From Burkholderia sp. WP9 (lineage in GTDB: Bacteria > Pseudomonadota > Gammaproteobacteria > Burkholderiales > Burkholderiaceae): a stretch of DNA of 64,000 bases. The DNA is taken from assembly GCF_900104795.1 (NCBI RefSeq), contig NZ_FNTG01000001.1, forward strand, positions 2,232,001 through 2,296,000. The letters are read 5' to 3'. Positions 55,289 through 64,000 of this stretch are shown piece by piece (positions within the stretch are counted from its first letter, which is position 1; every line of letters begins with the position of its first letter). Position numbers and translations under genes: made by a program. The notes beneath the pieces are model-generated. The model did no database searches. It had not been told where the DNA came from and saw only the letters and a program-made list of their open reading frames with translations.

Positions 55289-56263
55289 TCACGGCAGCAG
55301 AACCGTCGAGCCCGTGGTGCGGCGTCCTTCGAGATCCGCGTGCGCTTTTCCGACATCCGCCAGCGCGTAACGCTGATTGATGCTCGTCTTCACCTTGCCC
55401 GACACCAGCATGTCGAATAGCTCGGCGGACATCGCCTCGTAGTCGCTGCGTTTGGCGATATAGGTGAAGAGCGTCGGACGCGTAAAGAACAGCGAACCAC
55501 GCCCGGCGAATTCAGAAGAGTCGATCGGCGGCAACGGCCCCGACGCGTTGCCGAAGCTCACGAACATGCCGAGCGGCGCGAGGCAATCGAGCGAGCCCGC
55601 AAACGTGTCTTTACCGATCGAGTCGTATACCACCGGCACGCCCGCGCCGTTGGTGATCTCGCGCACGCGCTTGGTGAAGTTCTCGCGCGTGTAGACGATC
55701 GCGTGGTCGCAACCGTGCGCCGTGGCGATCTGCGCTTTTTCATCCGAGCCGACCGTGCCGATCACCGTCGCGCCGAGCGCCTTCGCCCATTGGCACACCA
55801 GCAGGCCGACGCCGCCCGCCGCGGCCTGAATCAGGATCGTGTCGCCGGCCTTCACCGGATACGTGCGACGCAGGAGATATTGCGCGGTCAGGCCTTGCAG
55901 CATCACCGAGGCGGCCTGCTCGTCGCTCAGGGCATCGGGCACCTTCACGACCTGCGCGGCCTGCAGCACCCGCTCCTGCGTGTAAGCGCCGGGCGGACGC
56001 GCCACGTAGGCAATGCGATCGCCCACCTTGAGGCCGGTCACGCCCGCGCCGAGCGCCGTCACCTCGCCGGCCGCCTCCATGCCGAGGCCGCCTGGCAACG
56101 GCAACGGATACAGGCCCGTGCGGAAGTACACGTCGATATAGTTGAGTCCAACCGCCGTCTGTTTGACGCGGATCTCGCCCGCGCCCGGCTCGCCGACTTC
56201 GACGTCGACCCACTTCATGACCTCCGGGCCGCCGGTTTTATCGAATCGGATTGCTTTGACCAT
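55289..56263 (-). CDS. NADPH:quinone oxidoreductase (zinc-less MDR, Qor type)
   Basis: 324 residues from MVKAIRFDKTGGPEVMKWVD; AAGGAG five bases ahead decides this ATG over the preceding ATG. The protein has a GroES-like domain, then a Rossmann domain (ILIQAAAGGVGLLVCQWAKA) and no zinc cysteines. Conserved VGLNYIDVYFRTGLYPLPLP and PGGLGMEAAGEV are typical of Qor, which reduces quinones with NADPH by one-electron transfer. It shares low similarity with the enzyme at 17406-18422. Confidence 0.92.
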   Translation of the reverse strand: MVKAIRFDKTGGPEVMKWVDVEVGEPGAGEIRVKQTAVGLNYIDVYFRTGLYPLPLPGGLGMEAAGEVTALGAGVTGLKVGDRIAYVARPPGAYTQERVLQAAQVVKVPDALSDEQAASVMLQGLTAQYLLRRTYPVKAGDTILIQAAAGGVGLLVCQWAKALGATVIGTVGSDEKAQIATAHGCDHAIVYTRENFTKRVREITNGAGVPVVYDSIGKDTFAGSLDCLAPLGMFVSFGNASGPLPPIDSSEFAGRGSLFFTRPTLFTYIAKRSDYEAMSAELFDMLVSGKVKTSINQRYALADVGKAHADLEGRRTTGSTVLLP

Positions 56264-56322
56264 CATGTCTCCTTGGGGTTGGATTGGAATTGGAGCGTGC
56301 CGCGTGTGCAATGCCGCTGATC

Positions 56323-56712
56323 TCAGACCTGTTGCGTGAGGCGCAAGGTCAGCGAATCGAGCACCATGCGCGCGGTCGAAATGTTGGTCGCGCACGGAAT
56401 GTTGTGCACGTCGCATGCGCGCACCAGGGCGTTGATGTCCGGCTCGTGCGGCTGCGGTGTCATGGGGTCGCGCAGGAAGATCACCATGTCCACGCGCCCT
56501 TCCGCGAGTTGCGCGCCGATCTGCAGGTCGCCGCCGTGCGGGCCGGACAGCATCCGCTCGACCGCGAGGCCATGCGCGTCGGCGATGCGCCCGCCGGTCG
56601 TGCCGGTCGCCACGATGTTGCAACGCCTGAGCGTATCGACGTATTCGCCGGCCAGTTTGACGATGTCGTCTTTTTTATGATCGTGCGCGATCAGCGCGAT
56701 ACGGGTGGTCAT
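56323..56712 (-). CDS. mgsA: Methylglyoxal synthase
   Basis: 129 residues. It converts dihydroxyacetone phosphate to methylglyoxal and phosphate, a bypass of lower glycolysis. The N-terminal [14 protein letters not shown], the TGTTGGRI phosphate loop, [17 protein letters not shown] with the catalytic Asp, and [18 protein letters not shown] are all present. It lies 59 nt upstream of the quinone reductase gene. Confidence 0.96.
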   Translation of the reverse strand: MTTRIALIAHDHKKDDIVKLAGEYVDTLRRCNIVATGTTGGRIADAHGLAVERMLSGPHGGDLQIGAQLAEGRVDMVIFLRDPMTPQPHEPDINALVRACDVHNIPCATNISTARMVLDSLTLRLTQQV

Positions 56713-56781
56713 GACGTAAGACTCCTGAAACCGTTGTGATTGTCGTTGTTGTAGTGATGATGGAACTGCCGCAACTGCCGA

Positions 56782-57561
56782 TCAGAACGTGCCCGGATAG
56801 GCGCCGCCGTCGATCAGCCAGTTCTGCCCGGTAATGTAGCCGGCATGCACGCTGCACAGGAACGCACAGGCGCGGCCGAATTCGTCGCGGTTGCCGAAAC
56901 GGCCGGCGGGGATCGTCTTCATGCGCTGCTTGCGGGCGTCGTCGACGGAAATGTTTTGCGACTTGGCCTGCGCCGCGAAGGTCACGGCAATGCGGTCGGT
57001 GTCGAAAATTCCCGGCAGCAGGTTGTTGATGGTCACACCGGTGGGCGCGACCTTGCGCGCGAGGCCCGCGACGAAGCCGGTCAGCCCCGAACGCGCGCCG
57101 TTGGATAACCCGAGCACGTCGATCGGCGCCTTCACCGCGGAACTCGTGATGTTGACGATACGCCCATAGCCGCGCTCGCTCATCGAGTCGATGGTTGCGC
57201 GAATCAGCTCGATTGGCGTGAGCATGTTGCTCTCCAGCGCGCGGATCCAGTCTTCATGCGTGAAGTTGCGGAAGTCGCCCGGCGGCGGACCACCCGCGTT
57301 ATTCACCAGAATGTCCGGCTGCGGACAGGCGGCGAGCGCCGCGGCGCGGCCTTCGGGCGTGGTGATGTCGCAGGCCACCGTCTTCACTTCCACGCCGCTT
57401 TGCTGGCGGATCTCCGCCGCGGTGGCTTCGAGCGTCTCGGCGGTGCGCGCGACGATCGTCAGGTTGACGCCCTCGGCGGCGAGCGCTTCCGCGCAGCCGC
57501 GGCCGAGTCCCTTGCTGGCCGCGCAGACCAGCGCGGTGCGTCCTGCGATTCCCATGTCCAT
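56782..57561 (-). CDS. SDR family oxidoreductase
   Basis: 259 residues from MDMGIAGRTALVCAASKGLG. Unusually for an SDR the glycine motif is AASKGLGRGCAEAL. NNAGGPPPGDF follows, and the catalytic serine is in ITSSAVKAPIDVLGLSNGAR. The canonical YxxxK is replaced by LSNGARSG in this stretch, so the Tyr and Lys are missing; the fold resembles atypical 3-oxoacyl-ACP reductase-like SDRs with an altered active site. Function unknown. mgsA follows 69 nt later on the same strand. Confidence 0.85.
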   Translation of the reverse strand: MDMGIAGRTALVCAASKGLGRGCAEALAAEGVNLTIVARTAETLEATAAEIRQQSGVEVKTVACDITTPEGRAAALAACPQPDILVNNAGGPPPGDFRNFTHEDWIRALESNMLTPIELIRATIDSMSERGYGRIVNITSSAVKAPIDVLGLSNGARSGLTGFVAGLARKVAPTGVTINNLLPGIFDTDRIAVTFAAQAKSQNISVDDARKQRMKTIPAGRFGNRDEFGRACAFLCSVHAGYITGQNWLIDGGAYPGTF

Positions 57562-57851
57562 GTGTATTCACCTCGTGAAGTTGTGCGTCGTGAGAAAGCG
57601 CCAGGCGGCCTCAGCTTTTTCCCCGCTCGTGAGTCTCGCCCGAAGCGCCGGGTCCGGCGGGCTCCCGTGGCGAAGTTTCCCCCGATTCTAGAAGAATCGG
57701 TGCCGGACTGCGCCGGCTCGCTGCAATCTCCGGTATCTTCGGAGCGCACTCTTTCGGTAAACTTGCGCCGTGGCGCGTCCGCCAGCCAGCCGGCCCCCCG
57801 GCCATGCGGCGCGCCGAACCGATCCCTCTAGCCGCCGCTTGCGCCCCCGCC

Positions 57852-58502
57852 ATGACTCAGGACAGCCGTTTCCCCAATCTCTTCATCCTCGATCACCCGC
57901 TGATCCAGCACAAGCTGTCGCATATGCGCGACCGGGACACCTCGACCCGCACGTTCCGCGAACTGCTGCGTGAAATCACGCTGCTGATGGGCTACGAAAT
58001 CACCCGCAACCTGCCCATGACCACGCGCCGCCTGACCACGCCGCTCGTCGAGATCGACGCGCCGGTGATCGCCGGCAAGAAGCTGGCGATCGTGCCGGTG
58101 CTGCGCGCCGGCATCGGCATGTCGGACGGCCTGCTGGAACTGGTGCCGTCGGCGCGGGTGGGCCACATCGGCGTGTATCGCGCTGAAGACCATCGCCCGG
58201 TCGAATATCTGGTGCGCCTGCCCGACCTCGAAGATCGCGTGTTCATTCTGTGCGATCCGATGGTCGCGACCGGCTATTCCGCCGTGCACGCGGTCGACGT
58301 TCTCAAGCGCCGCAACGTGGCGGGCGAAAACATCCTGTTCCTCGCGCTGGTCGCCGCGCCCGAAGGCGTGCAGGTGTTCCAGGACGCGCACCCGGACGTC
58401 AAGCTGTACGTCGCCTCGCTCGATTCGCATCTGAACGAGCACGCCTATATCGTCCCGGGTCTCGGCGACGCCGGCGACCGCCTGTTCGGCACGAAGAACT
58501 GA
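57852..58502 (+). CDS. upp: Uracil phosphoribosyltransferase
   Basis: 216 residues from [20 protein letters not shown]; the 16-codon in-frame extension is rejected by family length. The enzyme makes UMP from uracil and PRPP (pyrimidine salvage). The PRPP-binding region is [19 protein letters not shown] and the uracil loop is [18 protein letters not shown]. It is transcribed divergently from the SDR gene; the 290-nt divergent spacer shows no clear element. Confidence 0.96.
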   Translation: MTQDSRFPNLFILDHPLIQHKLSHMRDRDTSTRTFRELLREITLLMGYEITRNLPMTTRRLTTPLVEIDAPVIAGKKLAIVPVLRAGIGMSDGLLELVPSARVGHIGVYRAEDHRPVEYLVRLPDLEDRVFILCDPMVATGYSAVHAVDVLKRRNVAGENILFLALVAAPEGVQVFQDAHPDVKLYVASLDSHLNEHAYIVPGLGDAGDRLFGTKN

Positions 58503-58512
58503 AAGCGGCCTG

Positions 58513-58558
58513 AAAAGCGCACGACGGCGTGCGGCCAAGGCCGCCGCCGCGCACTTTT
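58513..58558. terminator. GC-rich hairpin after upp, weak terminator
   Basis: aaaag (58513-58517) and ctttt (58554-58558) close a long imperfect stem with a GC-rich interior. Three non-pairs on the plus strand are G-U on the minus strand. It lies 10 nt after upp. The remainder of the 444-nt gap up to yebC (58503-58946) is very GC-rich and shows nothing else I can name. Confidence 0.4.
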
Positions 58559-58946
58559 CGCGTCGTTTGCGGCTATCTCGCCCTCTGCCGCACCCTTGCG
58601 GCGTGATAAAATTCGAATCCGCTCAAAGAGCGGCTCAACTTGCACCACCGCCTGGCGCACCGCGCCTTTCGCGGGGCCCGGCAGGCCGGCGCGGCATTCG
58701 TCGCGTGGGGTCTGGCCAGATCGCCCTGTCCCAACCGCGCTGCCGACCTGCGGTCCCGCTAGCCGGGTCCGGCCGGGCGTGGCGTGGCGAGGCGCGAGAC
58801 GGGTAGCCACGAATGGTTGACCCGGACAGTTAAGCACCGGGCGGATTGACATCGCGGCGCACAAACGCAGAACGCGTCAGCGCCCGACATCGCAACGACA
58901 ATTGCACACTGCGTGCGCCCCACTGGCGCGCGCGACGGAGAAAGGT

Positions 58947-59675
58947 ATGGCGGGTCATTCGAAATGGGCCAACATCAAGCATAAGAAAGCAGCGGCCGAC
59001 GCCAAGCGCGGCAAGGTCTGGACGCGGCTCATCAAGGAAATTCAGGTCGCGGCGCGCATGGGCGGCGGCGACATCGACTCGAACCCGCGTCTGCGGCTCG
59101 CCGTCGAAAAGGCATACGACGCCAACATGCCCAAAGATAACGTCAACCGCGCGATCCAGCGTGGCGTGGGCGGCGTGGACGGCGCAAGCTACGAGGAAAT
59201 CCGCTACGAAGGCTACGGCATTGGCGGCGCGGCGGTGATCGTGGACACCATGACTGACAACCGCACGCGTACCGTGGCGGAAGTGCGTCACGCGTTCTCG
59301 AAGAACGGCGGCAATATGGGCACGGACGGCTCGGTGTCGTTCATGTTCGATCACGTCGGCCAGTTCCTGTTCGCGCCCGGCACGCCGGAAGACAAGCTGA
59401 TGGAAGCCGCGCTCGAAGCTGGCGCTGACGACGTCGTCACGAATGAAGACGGCAGTATCGAGGTGCTGTGCCCGCCGAACGATTTCCCGAAGGTGAAGTC
59501 CGCGCTCGAAGCCGCCGGCTTCAAGGCCGAACTGGCCGAGGTGACGATGAAACCTCAGACGGAAGTCGAGTTCACCGGCGAAGACGCCGTGAAAATGCAG
59601 AAGCTGCTCGACGCGCTGGAGAATCTGGACGACGTGCAGGAAGTCTATACAAACGCCGCGATCGCCGACGAATGA
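58947..59675 (+). CDS. yebC: YebC/PmpR family DNA-binding regulatory protein
   Basis: 242 residues from [29 protein letters not shown] precedes this ATG. YebC proteins are three-domain factors; some bind DNA and others relieve ribosome stalling at proline runs. Conserved [34 protein letters not shown] and [15 protein letters not shown] are visible. It precedes purD by 238 nt. The specific regulatory role in this organism is not known. Confidence 0.95.
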   Translation: MAGHSKWANIKHKKAAADAKRGKVWTRLIKEIQVAARMGGGDIDSNPRLRLAVEKAYDANMPKDNVNRAIQRGVGGVDGASYEEIRYEGYGIGGAAVIVDTMTDNRTRTVAEVRHAFSKNGGNMGTDGSVSFMFDHVGQFLFAPGTPEDKLMEAALEAGADDVVTNEDGSIEVLCPPNDFPKVKSALEAAGFKAELAEVTMKPQTEVEFTGEDAVKMQKLLDALENLDDVQEVYTNAAIADE

Positions 59676-59913
59676 GCGTGCCCCGGCGGCGCGTAGTGCA
59701 GCGGTTCCTGTCGAACCGCGCCACGCCGCCGGCCCTCGCGTCGTTGCTGAAGCGCCGAAGCGCGTGAGTGCGACTTCCGCACCGCGCTTCCACCCGGCTT
59801 CGCACCGTGCCCTGCGCCGCTACTGGCTGCGGGCCCAATGCGAACCTCGTTGTCATTGCACGGCTGAGCATGTTGCGTCAGCCGTTTATGGTTTTTAAGT
59901 CTCGGGGATTCAC

Positions 59914-61212
59914 ATGAAGTTACTCGTCGTCGGTTCCGGCGGTCGCGAACATGCGCTCGCATGGAAGCTCGCGCAATCGCCGCGGGTCCAGCTCGTCTAC
60001 GTGGCTCCTGGCAACGGCGGCACCGCCCAGGACGAGCGTCTGCGCAACATCGACATCACGGATCCGGCCGCGCTCGCCGATTTCGTCGAGAACGAGCAGA
60101 TCGCCTTCACGCTGGTCGGGCCGGAAGCGCCGCTCGCGGCCGGCATCGTCAATCTGTTCCGCTCGCGCGGTCTGAAGATTTTCGGGCCGACCAAAGAAGC
60201 CGCCCAGCTCGAAAGCTCGAAAGACTTCGCGAAGGCGTTCATGAAGCGCCACGCGATTCCGACCGCCGAATACGAAACCTTCGCCGACGTCGCCGCCGCG
60301 CACGCGTATCTGGACGCCAAGGGCGCGCCGATCGTCATCAAGGCCGACGGACTCGCCGCGGGCAAGGGCGTGGTGGTCGCGCAAACGCTGGAAGAAGCGC
60401 ACGCCGCAGTGGACATGATGCTGTCGGACAACAAGCTCGGCGACGCCGGCGCGCGTGTCGTGATCGAGGAATTCCTCGCCGGCGAGGAAGCGAGCTTCAT
60501 CGTGATGGTGGACGGCAAGCACGTGCTGCCGCTCGCTTCGAGCCAGGATCACAAGCGTCTGCTCGACGGCGACCAGGGCCCGAACACGGGCGGCATGGGC
60601 GCCTACTCGCCCGCGCCGATCGTCACGCCGCAACTGCACGCCCGCGTGATGCGCGAAATCATCCTGCCGACGGTGCGCGGCATGGAGAAGGAAGGCATCC
60701 GCTATACCGGCTTTCTTTACGCCGGCTTGATGATCGACACGCAAGGCAACCCGAAAACGCTCGAATTCAACTGCCGCATGGGCGACCCCGAAACGCAGCC
60801 GATCATGGCGCGTCTGAAGGGCGACTATTCGAAGGTGGTCGAGCAGGCGATCGCCGGCACGCTCGATACGGTCGAGCTGGAATGGGACCGCCGCACCGCG
60901 CTCGGCGTGGTGCTCGCCGCGTACAACTATCCGGATACGCCGCGCAAGGGTGACCGCATTAACGACATTCCGGCTGAAACCGCGGATTCGGTCACGTTCC
61001 ACGCCGGCACCACGTTGACGGACGGCAAGCTGACCACCTCGGGCGGCCGCGTGCTGTGCGTGGTCGGCCTGGCGGATTCGGTGCGCAGCGCGCAGTCGGT
61101 CGCGTACGAAACGATCAACCAGATCTCGTTCGACGGCATGCAGTACCGGCGCGACATCGGCTACCGTGCGTTGAACCGCAAGCACGACGCCAAGACCGAA
61201 GGCAAGCACTAA
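59914..61212 (+). CDS. purD: Phosphoribosylamine-glycine ligase
   Basis: 432 residues. An ATP-grasp enzyme that makes glycinamide ribonucleotide from phosphoribosylamine and glycine, second step of purine synthesis. Conserved VVGSGGREHALAWKLAQSPR, IKADGLAAGKGVVVAQTLEE, LASSQDHKRLLDGDQGPNTG and NCRMGDPETQPIMARL are visible. The order yebC-purD-hemF-nadD-rsfS-rlmH is known in Burkholderiales. Confidence 0.98.
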   Translation: MKLLVVGSGGREHALAWKLAQSPRVQLVYVAPGNGGTAQDERLRNIDITDPAALADFVENEQIAFTLVGPEAPLAAGIVNLFRSRGLKIFGPTKEAAQLESSKDFAKAFMKRHAIPTAEYETFADVAAAHAYLDAKGAPIVIKADGLAAGKGVVVAQTLEEAHAAVDMMLSDNKLGDAGARVVIEEFLAGEEASFIVMVDGKHVLPLASSQDHKRLLDGDQGPNTGGMGAYSPAPIVTPQLHARVMREIILPTVRGMEKEGIRYTGFLYAGLMIDTQGNPKTLEFNCRMGDPETQPIMARLKGDYSKVVEQAIAGTLDTVELEWDRRTALGVVLAAYNYPDTPRKGDRINDIPAETADSVTFHAGTTLTDGKLTTSGGRVLCVVGLADSVRSAQSVAYETINQISFDGMQYRRDIGYRALNRKHDAKTEGKH

Positions 61213-61293
61213 GCCGCACTGCGCCGCACCAGGCCATTACCCCGCTCGCCCGCGTGCGGCGCCAACAGCGCTACACTGCGGGTTTTCGCGGCG

Positions 61294-61319
61294 GGTCTTG
61301 GCAGCAGGTCTTAGCAGCG
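61294..61319. repeat. Two 13-nt tandem repeats before hemF
   Basis: ggtcttggcagca and ggtcttagcagcg lie end to end in the 300-nt purD-hemF gap. No terminator, promoter or gene is clear in the rest of this gap. Confidence 0.5.
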
Positions 61320-61512
61320 ACACCGGCGCCCACCGCACCATGTGGGCCGATCCGGGCCCATGCGGGCTAAACGACGGAGCCGGGAGCATTTCGCCGGGCG
61401 CGAAAAAACGTCAGGCGCGCCTTCGCAGGTTCCGACCTGACGCGGGCCCGGCCAACGCCCTTCACGACGAACCCGCGGCACGACGAGCGTGCCGCCCTCA
61501 GCATCTGCATTC

Positions 61513-62436
61513 ATGACCGAATCGAGCTACGACGCACAGGCCGTGCGCAACTGGCTGCAAGGCCTGCAAACGCAGATCGCGGACACGCTCGGCGCGTTCG
61601 ACGGCACGCCGTTCGCCACCGACACATGGCAGCGCGCCCCCGGCGAGAAGCTGCGCGGCGGCGGCTGCACACGGATTCTGGAAGGCGGCAACTTCTTCGA
61701 GCGCGCCGGCATTGGTTTCTCGGACGTCGCGGGCGACGCGTTGCCGGGTTCGGCAAGCGCGGCGCGTCCGCAACTGGCCGGCCGGGGTTTCGAAGCGATG
61801 GGCGTATCGCTCGTGCTGCACCCGCACAATCCGCACTGCCCGACCGTGCATATGAACGTGCGTCTGCTGGTCGCGACCAGGGCCGGCGAAGAACCGGTCT
61901 TCTGGTTCGGCGGCGGCATGGATCTGACGCCGTACTACGGCTACGAGGAAGACGCGCAGCATTTCCATCGCACCTGCCGCGACGCGCTGCAGCCTTACGG
62001 CGCGGACCTGTACCCCAGTTTCAAGCGCTGGTGCGACGAGTATTTCTTCCTCAAGCACCGCAACGAGCCGCGCGGTATCGGCGGGATTTTCTTCGACGAT
62101 TTCTCGGCGCCGGGCTTCGATCAATCGTTCGCGATGCTCAAGAGTGTGGGCGACGGGTTCCTCAAAGCGTACCTGCCGATCATCGAAAAGCGCCGCAACA
62201 TTCCGTACGGTCAAGCCGAGCGGGATTTCCAGGCATACCGGCGCGGGCGCTACGTCGAGTTCAATCTGGTCTTCGACCGTGGCACACTGTTCGGGCTGCA
62301 GAGCGGTGGACGCACGGAATCGATCCTGATGTCGATGCCGCCTGTGGTGAACTGGCGCTACAACTGGCAGCCCGAACCGGGCACGCCGGAAGCGCGTCTT
62401 TACAGCGATTTTCTCGTGCCGCGCGAGTGGGTGTGA
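61513..62436 (+). CDS. hemF: Oxygen-dependent coproporphyrinogen III oxidase
   Basis: 307 residues from [19 protein letters not shown] (a longer in-frame start 8 codons upstream is rejected). It performs the oxidative decarboxylation of coproporphyrinogen III in haem synthesis. Signatures are [60 protein letters not shown] and [20 protein letters not shown]. It is followed 49 nt later by nadD. Confidence 0.97.
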   Translation: MTESSYDAQAVRNWLQGLQTQIADTLGAFDGTPFATDTWQRAPGEKLRGGGCTRILEGGNFFERAGIGFSDVAGDALPGSASAARPQLAGRGFEAMGVSLVLHPHNPHCPTVHMNVRLLVATRAGEEPVFWFGGGMDLTPYYGYEEDAQHFHRTCRDALQPYGADLYPSFKRWCDEYFFLKHRNEPRGIGGIFFDDFSAPGFDQSFAMLKSVGDGFLKAYLPIIEKRRNIPYGQAERDFQAYRRGRYVEFNLVFDRGTLFGLQSGGRTESILMSMPPVVNWRYNWQPEPGTPEARLYSDFLVPREWV

Positions 62437-62485
62437 CGGGCAGCGCCCGCACCTTGCTCCAATCGTCACGACAAAGGATCTTCAC

Positions 62486-63202
62486 CTGAAGCCGAACGCT
62501 CATCCTGTCGCCCTGCCTCGCCGGATCGGACTGCTCGGCGGCACTTTCGATCCGATCCACGACGGCCATCTCGCGCTCGCGCGGCGTTTCGCGCATGTGC
62601 TGCATCTGACCGAACTCGTGCTGTTGCCGGCCGGCCAGCCCTGGCAGAAATCGGACGTGTCGCCGGCCGTGCACCGGCTGGCCATGACGCGCGCGGCGGC
62701 GAGCGAACTGGTGCTGCCGGGCACGACCGTGCGGGTCGCGACCGACGAAATCGAGCACGACGGCCCGACTTACACGATCGACACGCTGCAACGCTGGCGT
62801 GAACGCGAAGGTGAGGACGCATCCATTGCGCTCCTGATCGGCGCGGATCAACTGGTGCATCTCGACACGTGGCGCGACTGGCGGCGCCTGTTCGAGTTCG
62901 CCCACATCTGCGCGGCCACCCGGCCCGGTTTCGACCTCACGTCGATTCCGCCGGCGGTCGCTCAAGAAATCGACGCGCGCCGTGCCCGCGCCGACGTTCT
63001 GCAAGCCACGCCCTGCGGCCACTTGCTGATCGATACGACGCTTGCGTTCAACGTTTCGGCCACCGACATTCGCGCGCATCTGCGCGAGCAGGTGAACCAG
63101 CGGCTTGCCCTCGCGGGCGGCGAACAGCAAGACCAGGCGGCGAGCCATGTCCCCACCGCGGTGTGGGACTATATTCTTCAACATCATCTGTACCACCGGT
63201 AA
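62486..63202 (+). CDS. nadD: Nicotinate-nucleotide adenylyltransferase, probable CTG start
   Basis: About 238 residues. The first ATG/GTG/TTG in this frame is the GTG at 62597, but it would remove the nucleotide-binding motif [20 protein letters not shown], which is intact just upstream in the same frame. There is no ATG, GTG or TTG between hemF and that motif. A CTG at 62486 has AAGGA seven bases ahead and gives [15 protein letters not shown], so it is chosen. The enzyme makes nicotinate adenine dinucleotide; ISTDIRAHL-like [14 protein letters not shown] is near the C terminus. rsfS starts 4 nt after the stop. Confidence 0.9.
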   Translation: MKPNAHPVALPRRIGLLGGTFDPIHDGHLALARRFAHVLHLTELVLLPAGQPWQKSDVSPAVHRLAMTRAAASELVLPGTTVRVATDEIEHDGPTYTIDTLQRWREREGEDASIALLIGADQLVHLDTWRDWRRLFEFAHICAATRPGFDLTSIPPAVAQEIDARRARADVLQATPCGHLLIDTTLAFNVSATDIRAHLREQVNQRLALAGGEQQDQAASHVPTAVWDYILQHHLYHR

Positions 63203-63206
63203 ATCC

Positions 63207-63665
63207 ATGGATATTCGCAAACTGCAACGCGTGATCGTCGACGCTCTCGAAGACGTCAAAGCGCAAGACATCAAGGTGTTCAACACCAGCCACCTGACCG
63301 CGCTGTTCGATCGCGTGATCGTCGCGAGCGGCACCTCGAACCGGCAAACCAAAGCGCTCGCTTCGAGCGTGCGCGAGAGCGTGAAGGAAAACGGCGGCGA
63401 GATCATCAGCACCGAAGGCGAGGACATCGGCGAATGGGTGCTGGTGGACTGCGGCGACGCGATCGTGCACATCCTGCAGCCGGCCCTGCGTCAGTACTAC
63501 AACCTCGAAGAAATCTGGGGCGACAAGCCGGTGCGCATCAAGCTGTCCACGCCGGATCCGTTCGGCGGTGCGCGTTCGAGCGAGCCCGACGAAGACGAGG
63601 ACGAAGAGGAAGCCGCGCCGGCGGTGAAGAAGCCCGCGCGCAAAGCGCCCGCACGCCGCAAGTGA
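63207..63665 (+). CDS. rsfS: Ribosome silencing factor RsfS
   Basis: 152 residues from [19 protein letters not shown], four nt after the nadD stop; a longer frame overlapping nadD is rejected. RsfS binds uL14 on the 50S subunit and blocks 30S joining when nutrients run out. Conserved [34 protein letters not shown] and [16 protein letters not shown] are present. The C-terminal 35 residues are acidic and then basic ([20 protein letters not shown]), an extension beyond the about 105-residue core. Confidence 0.95.
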   Translation: MDIRKLQRVIVDALEDVKAQDIKVFNTSHLTALFDRVIVASGTSNRQTKALASSVRESVKENGGEIISTEGEDIGEWVLVDCGDAIVHILQPALRQYYNLEEIWGDKPVRIKLSTPDPFGGARSSEPDEDEDEEEAAPAVKKPARKAPARRK

Positions 63666-63711
63666 GCGGGCTTCGGCCCACTCACCGTTCTCGTTCGCGA
63701 ATGCTTGCGCA

Positions 63712-64000
63712 ATGAAACTGCATATCCTCGCCGTCGGCCACAAGATGCCGGACTGGATCGCCACCGGCTTCGACGAATACGCGAAGCGCATGCCGCCCGA
63801 GCTGCGCATCGAACTGCGCGAGATCAAACCCGAGCAGCGTTCGTCGGGACGGCCGGCGGAAAGCGTGATGGCCGCCGAGCGGCTGAAGATCGAAGCCGCG
63901 TTGCCGAAGAACGCGCGCATTGTCGCGCTCGACGAGCGCGGTAAGGACTGGACCACCATGCAGCTTGCCGGCGCCCTGCCCGGCTGGCAGCAGGACGGCC
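63712..64000 (+). CDS. rlmH: 23S rRNA pseudouridine1915 N3-methyltransferase RlmH (3' end outside window)
   Basis: The first 96 residues of about 156 are visible: [20 protein letters not shown], then [40 protein letters not shown]. RlmH is a SPOUT methyltransferase that acts on pseudouridine 1915 in 23S rRNA of assembled 70S ribosomes. It follows rsfS by 46 nt, the usual order. The catalytic C-terminal knot is beyond the window edge. Confidence 0.93.
   Translation, partial: MKLHILAVGHKMPDWIATGFDEYAKRMPPELRIELREIKPEQRSSGRPAESVMAAERLKIEAALPKNARIVALDERGKDWTTMQLAGALPGWQQDG

Noticed and set aside
62597..63202. nadD starting at the GTG at 62597
   Set aside because: This would delete the essential nucleotide-binding motif that is intact just upstream in the same frame.

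Overview
The window reads as chromosomal backbone of a high-GC betaproteobacterium of the order Burkholderiales, most likely Paraburkholderia or Burkholderia. The support is the gene order tpiA-secG-tRNA-Leu(GAG)-nuoABCDEFGHIJKLMN-DUF2818-NUDIX, rpsO-pnp, ilvI-ilvH-ilvC-psd-pssA-leuA and hemF-nadD-rsfS-rlmH, together with the protein sequences themselves. I saw no insertion sequence, prophage, integrase, CRISPR array or rRNA gene. The species assignment is inference.

Layout. 1-15.7 kb, minus strand: the 14-gene respiratory complex I operon, followed by a DUF2818 membrane protein and a NUDIX hydrolase cut by the window edge. 15.8-21.4 kb, minus: tRNA-Leu(GAG), secG, tpiA, a quinone oxidoreductase, pnp and rpsO. 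21.5-26.2 kb: an orphan periplasmic amino-acid-type binding protein, a lipoprotein, and a carbonic anhydrase plus SulP transporter pair. 26.2-33.5 kb, minus: branched-chain amino acid synthesis (leuA, ilvC, ilvH, ilvI) interleaved with phosphatidylethanolamine synthesis (pssA, psd). 33.7-36.0 kb, plus: an ECF-type sigma factor with DUF3619, DUF3106 and RDD proteins. 36.0-39.2 kb, plus: a 34-nt tandem repeat, a Pho-box-like site, then a PlcP-type metallophosphoesterase, a GT4 glycosyltransferase and diacylglycerol kinase. 39.3-41.4 kb, plus: TetR regulator, LOG-family hydrolase, SDR. 41.4-46.4 kb, minus: DUF924, truncated globin, an FtsX-type permease, DUF4126, and a guanidinium exporter under a guanidine-II riboswitch. 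46.5-55.1 kb, minus: the complete kdp potassium system (an extra 37-aa membrane protein, then kdpF, A, B, C, D, E). 55.2-57.6 kb, minus: a second quinone oxidoreductase, mgsA, SDR. 57.8-64 kb, plus: upp, yebC, purD, hemF, nadD, rsfS, rlmH (cut by the edge).

How it works together. Most of the window is housekeeping: respiration, translation and RNA decay, amino acid, phospholipid, purine, haem and NAD synthesis. The accessory interest lies in regulated modules. The clearest are a phospholipid-to-glycolipid remodelling cassette that appears to be under phosphate control (36.4-39.2 kb), a riboswitch-controlled guanidinium exporter (46.0-46.4 kb), the kdp locus with an unnamed small protein ahead of kdpF (54.9-55.1 kb), and a CO2/bicarbonate module (23.9-26.2 kb). 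Several true starts differ from the longest open frame; the most notable is a CTG start for nadD.
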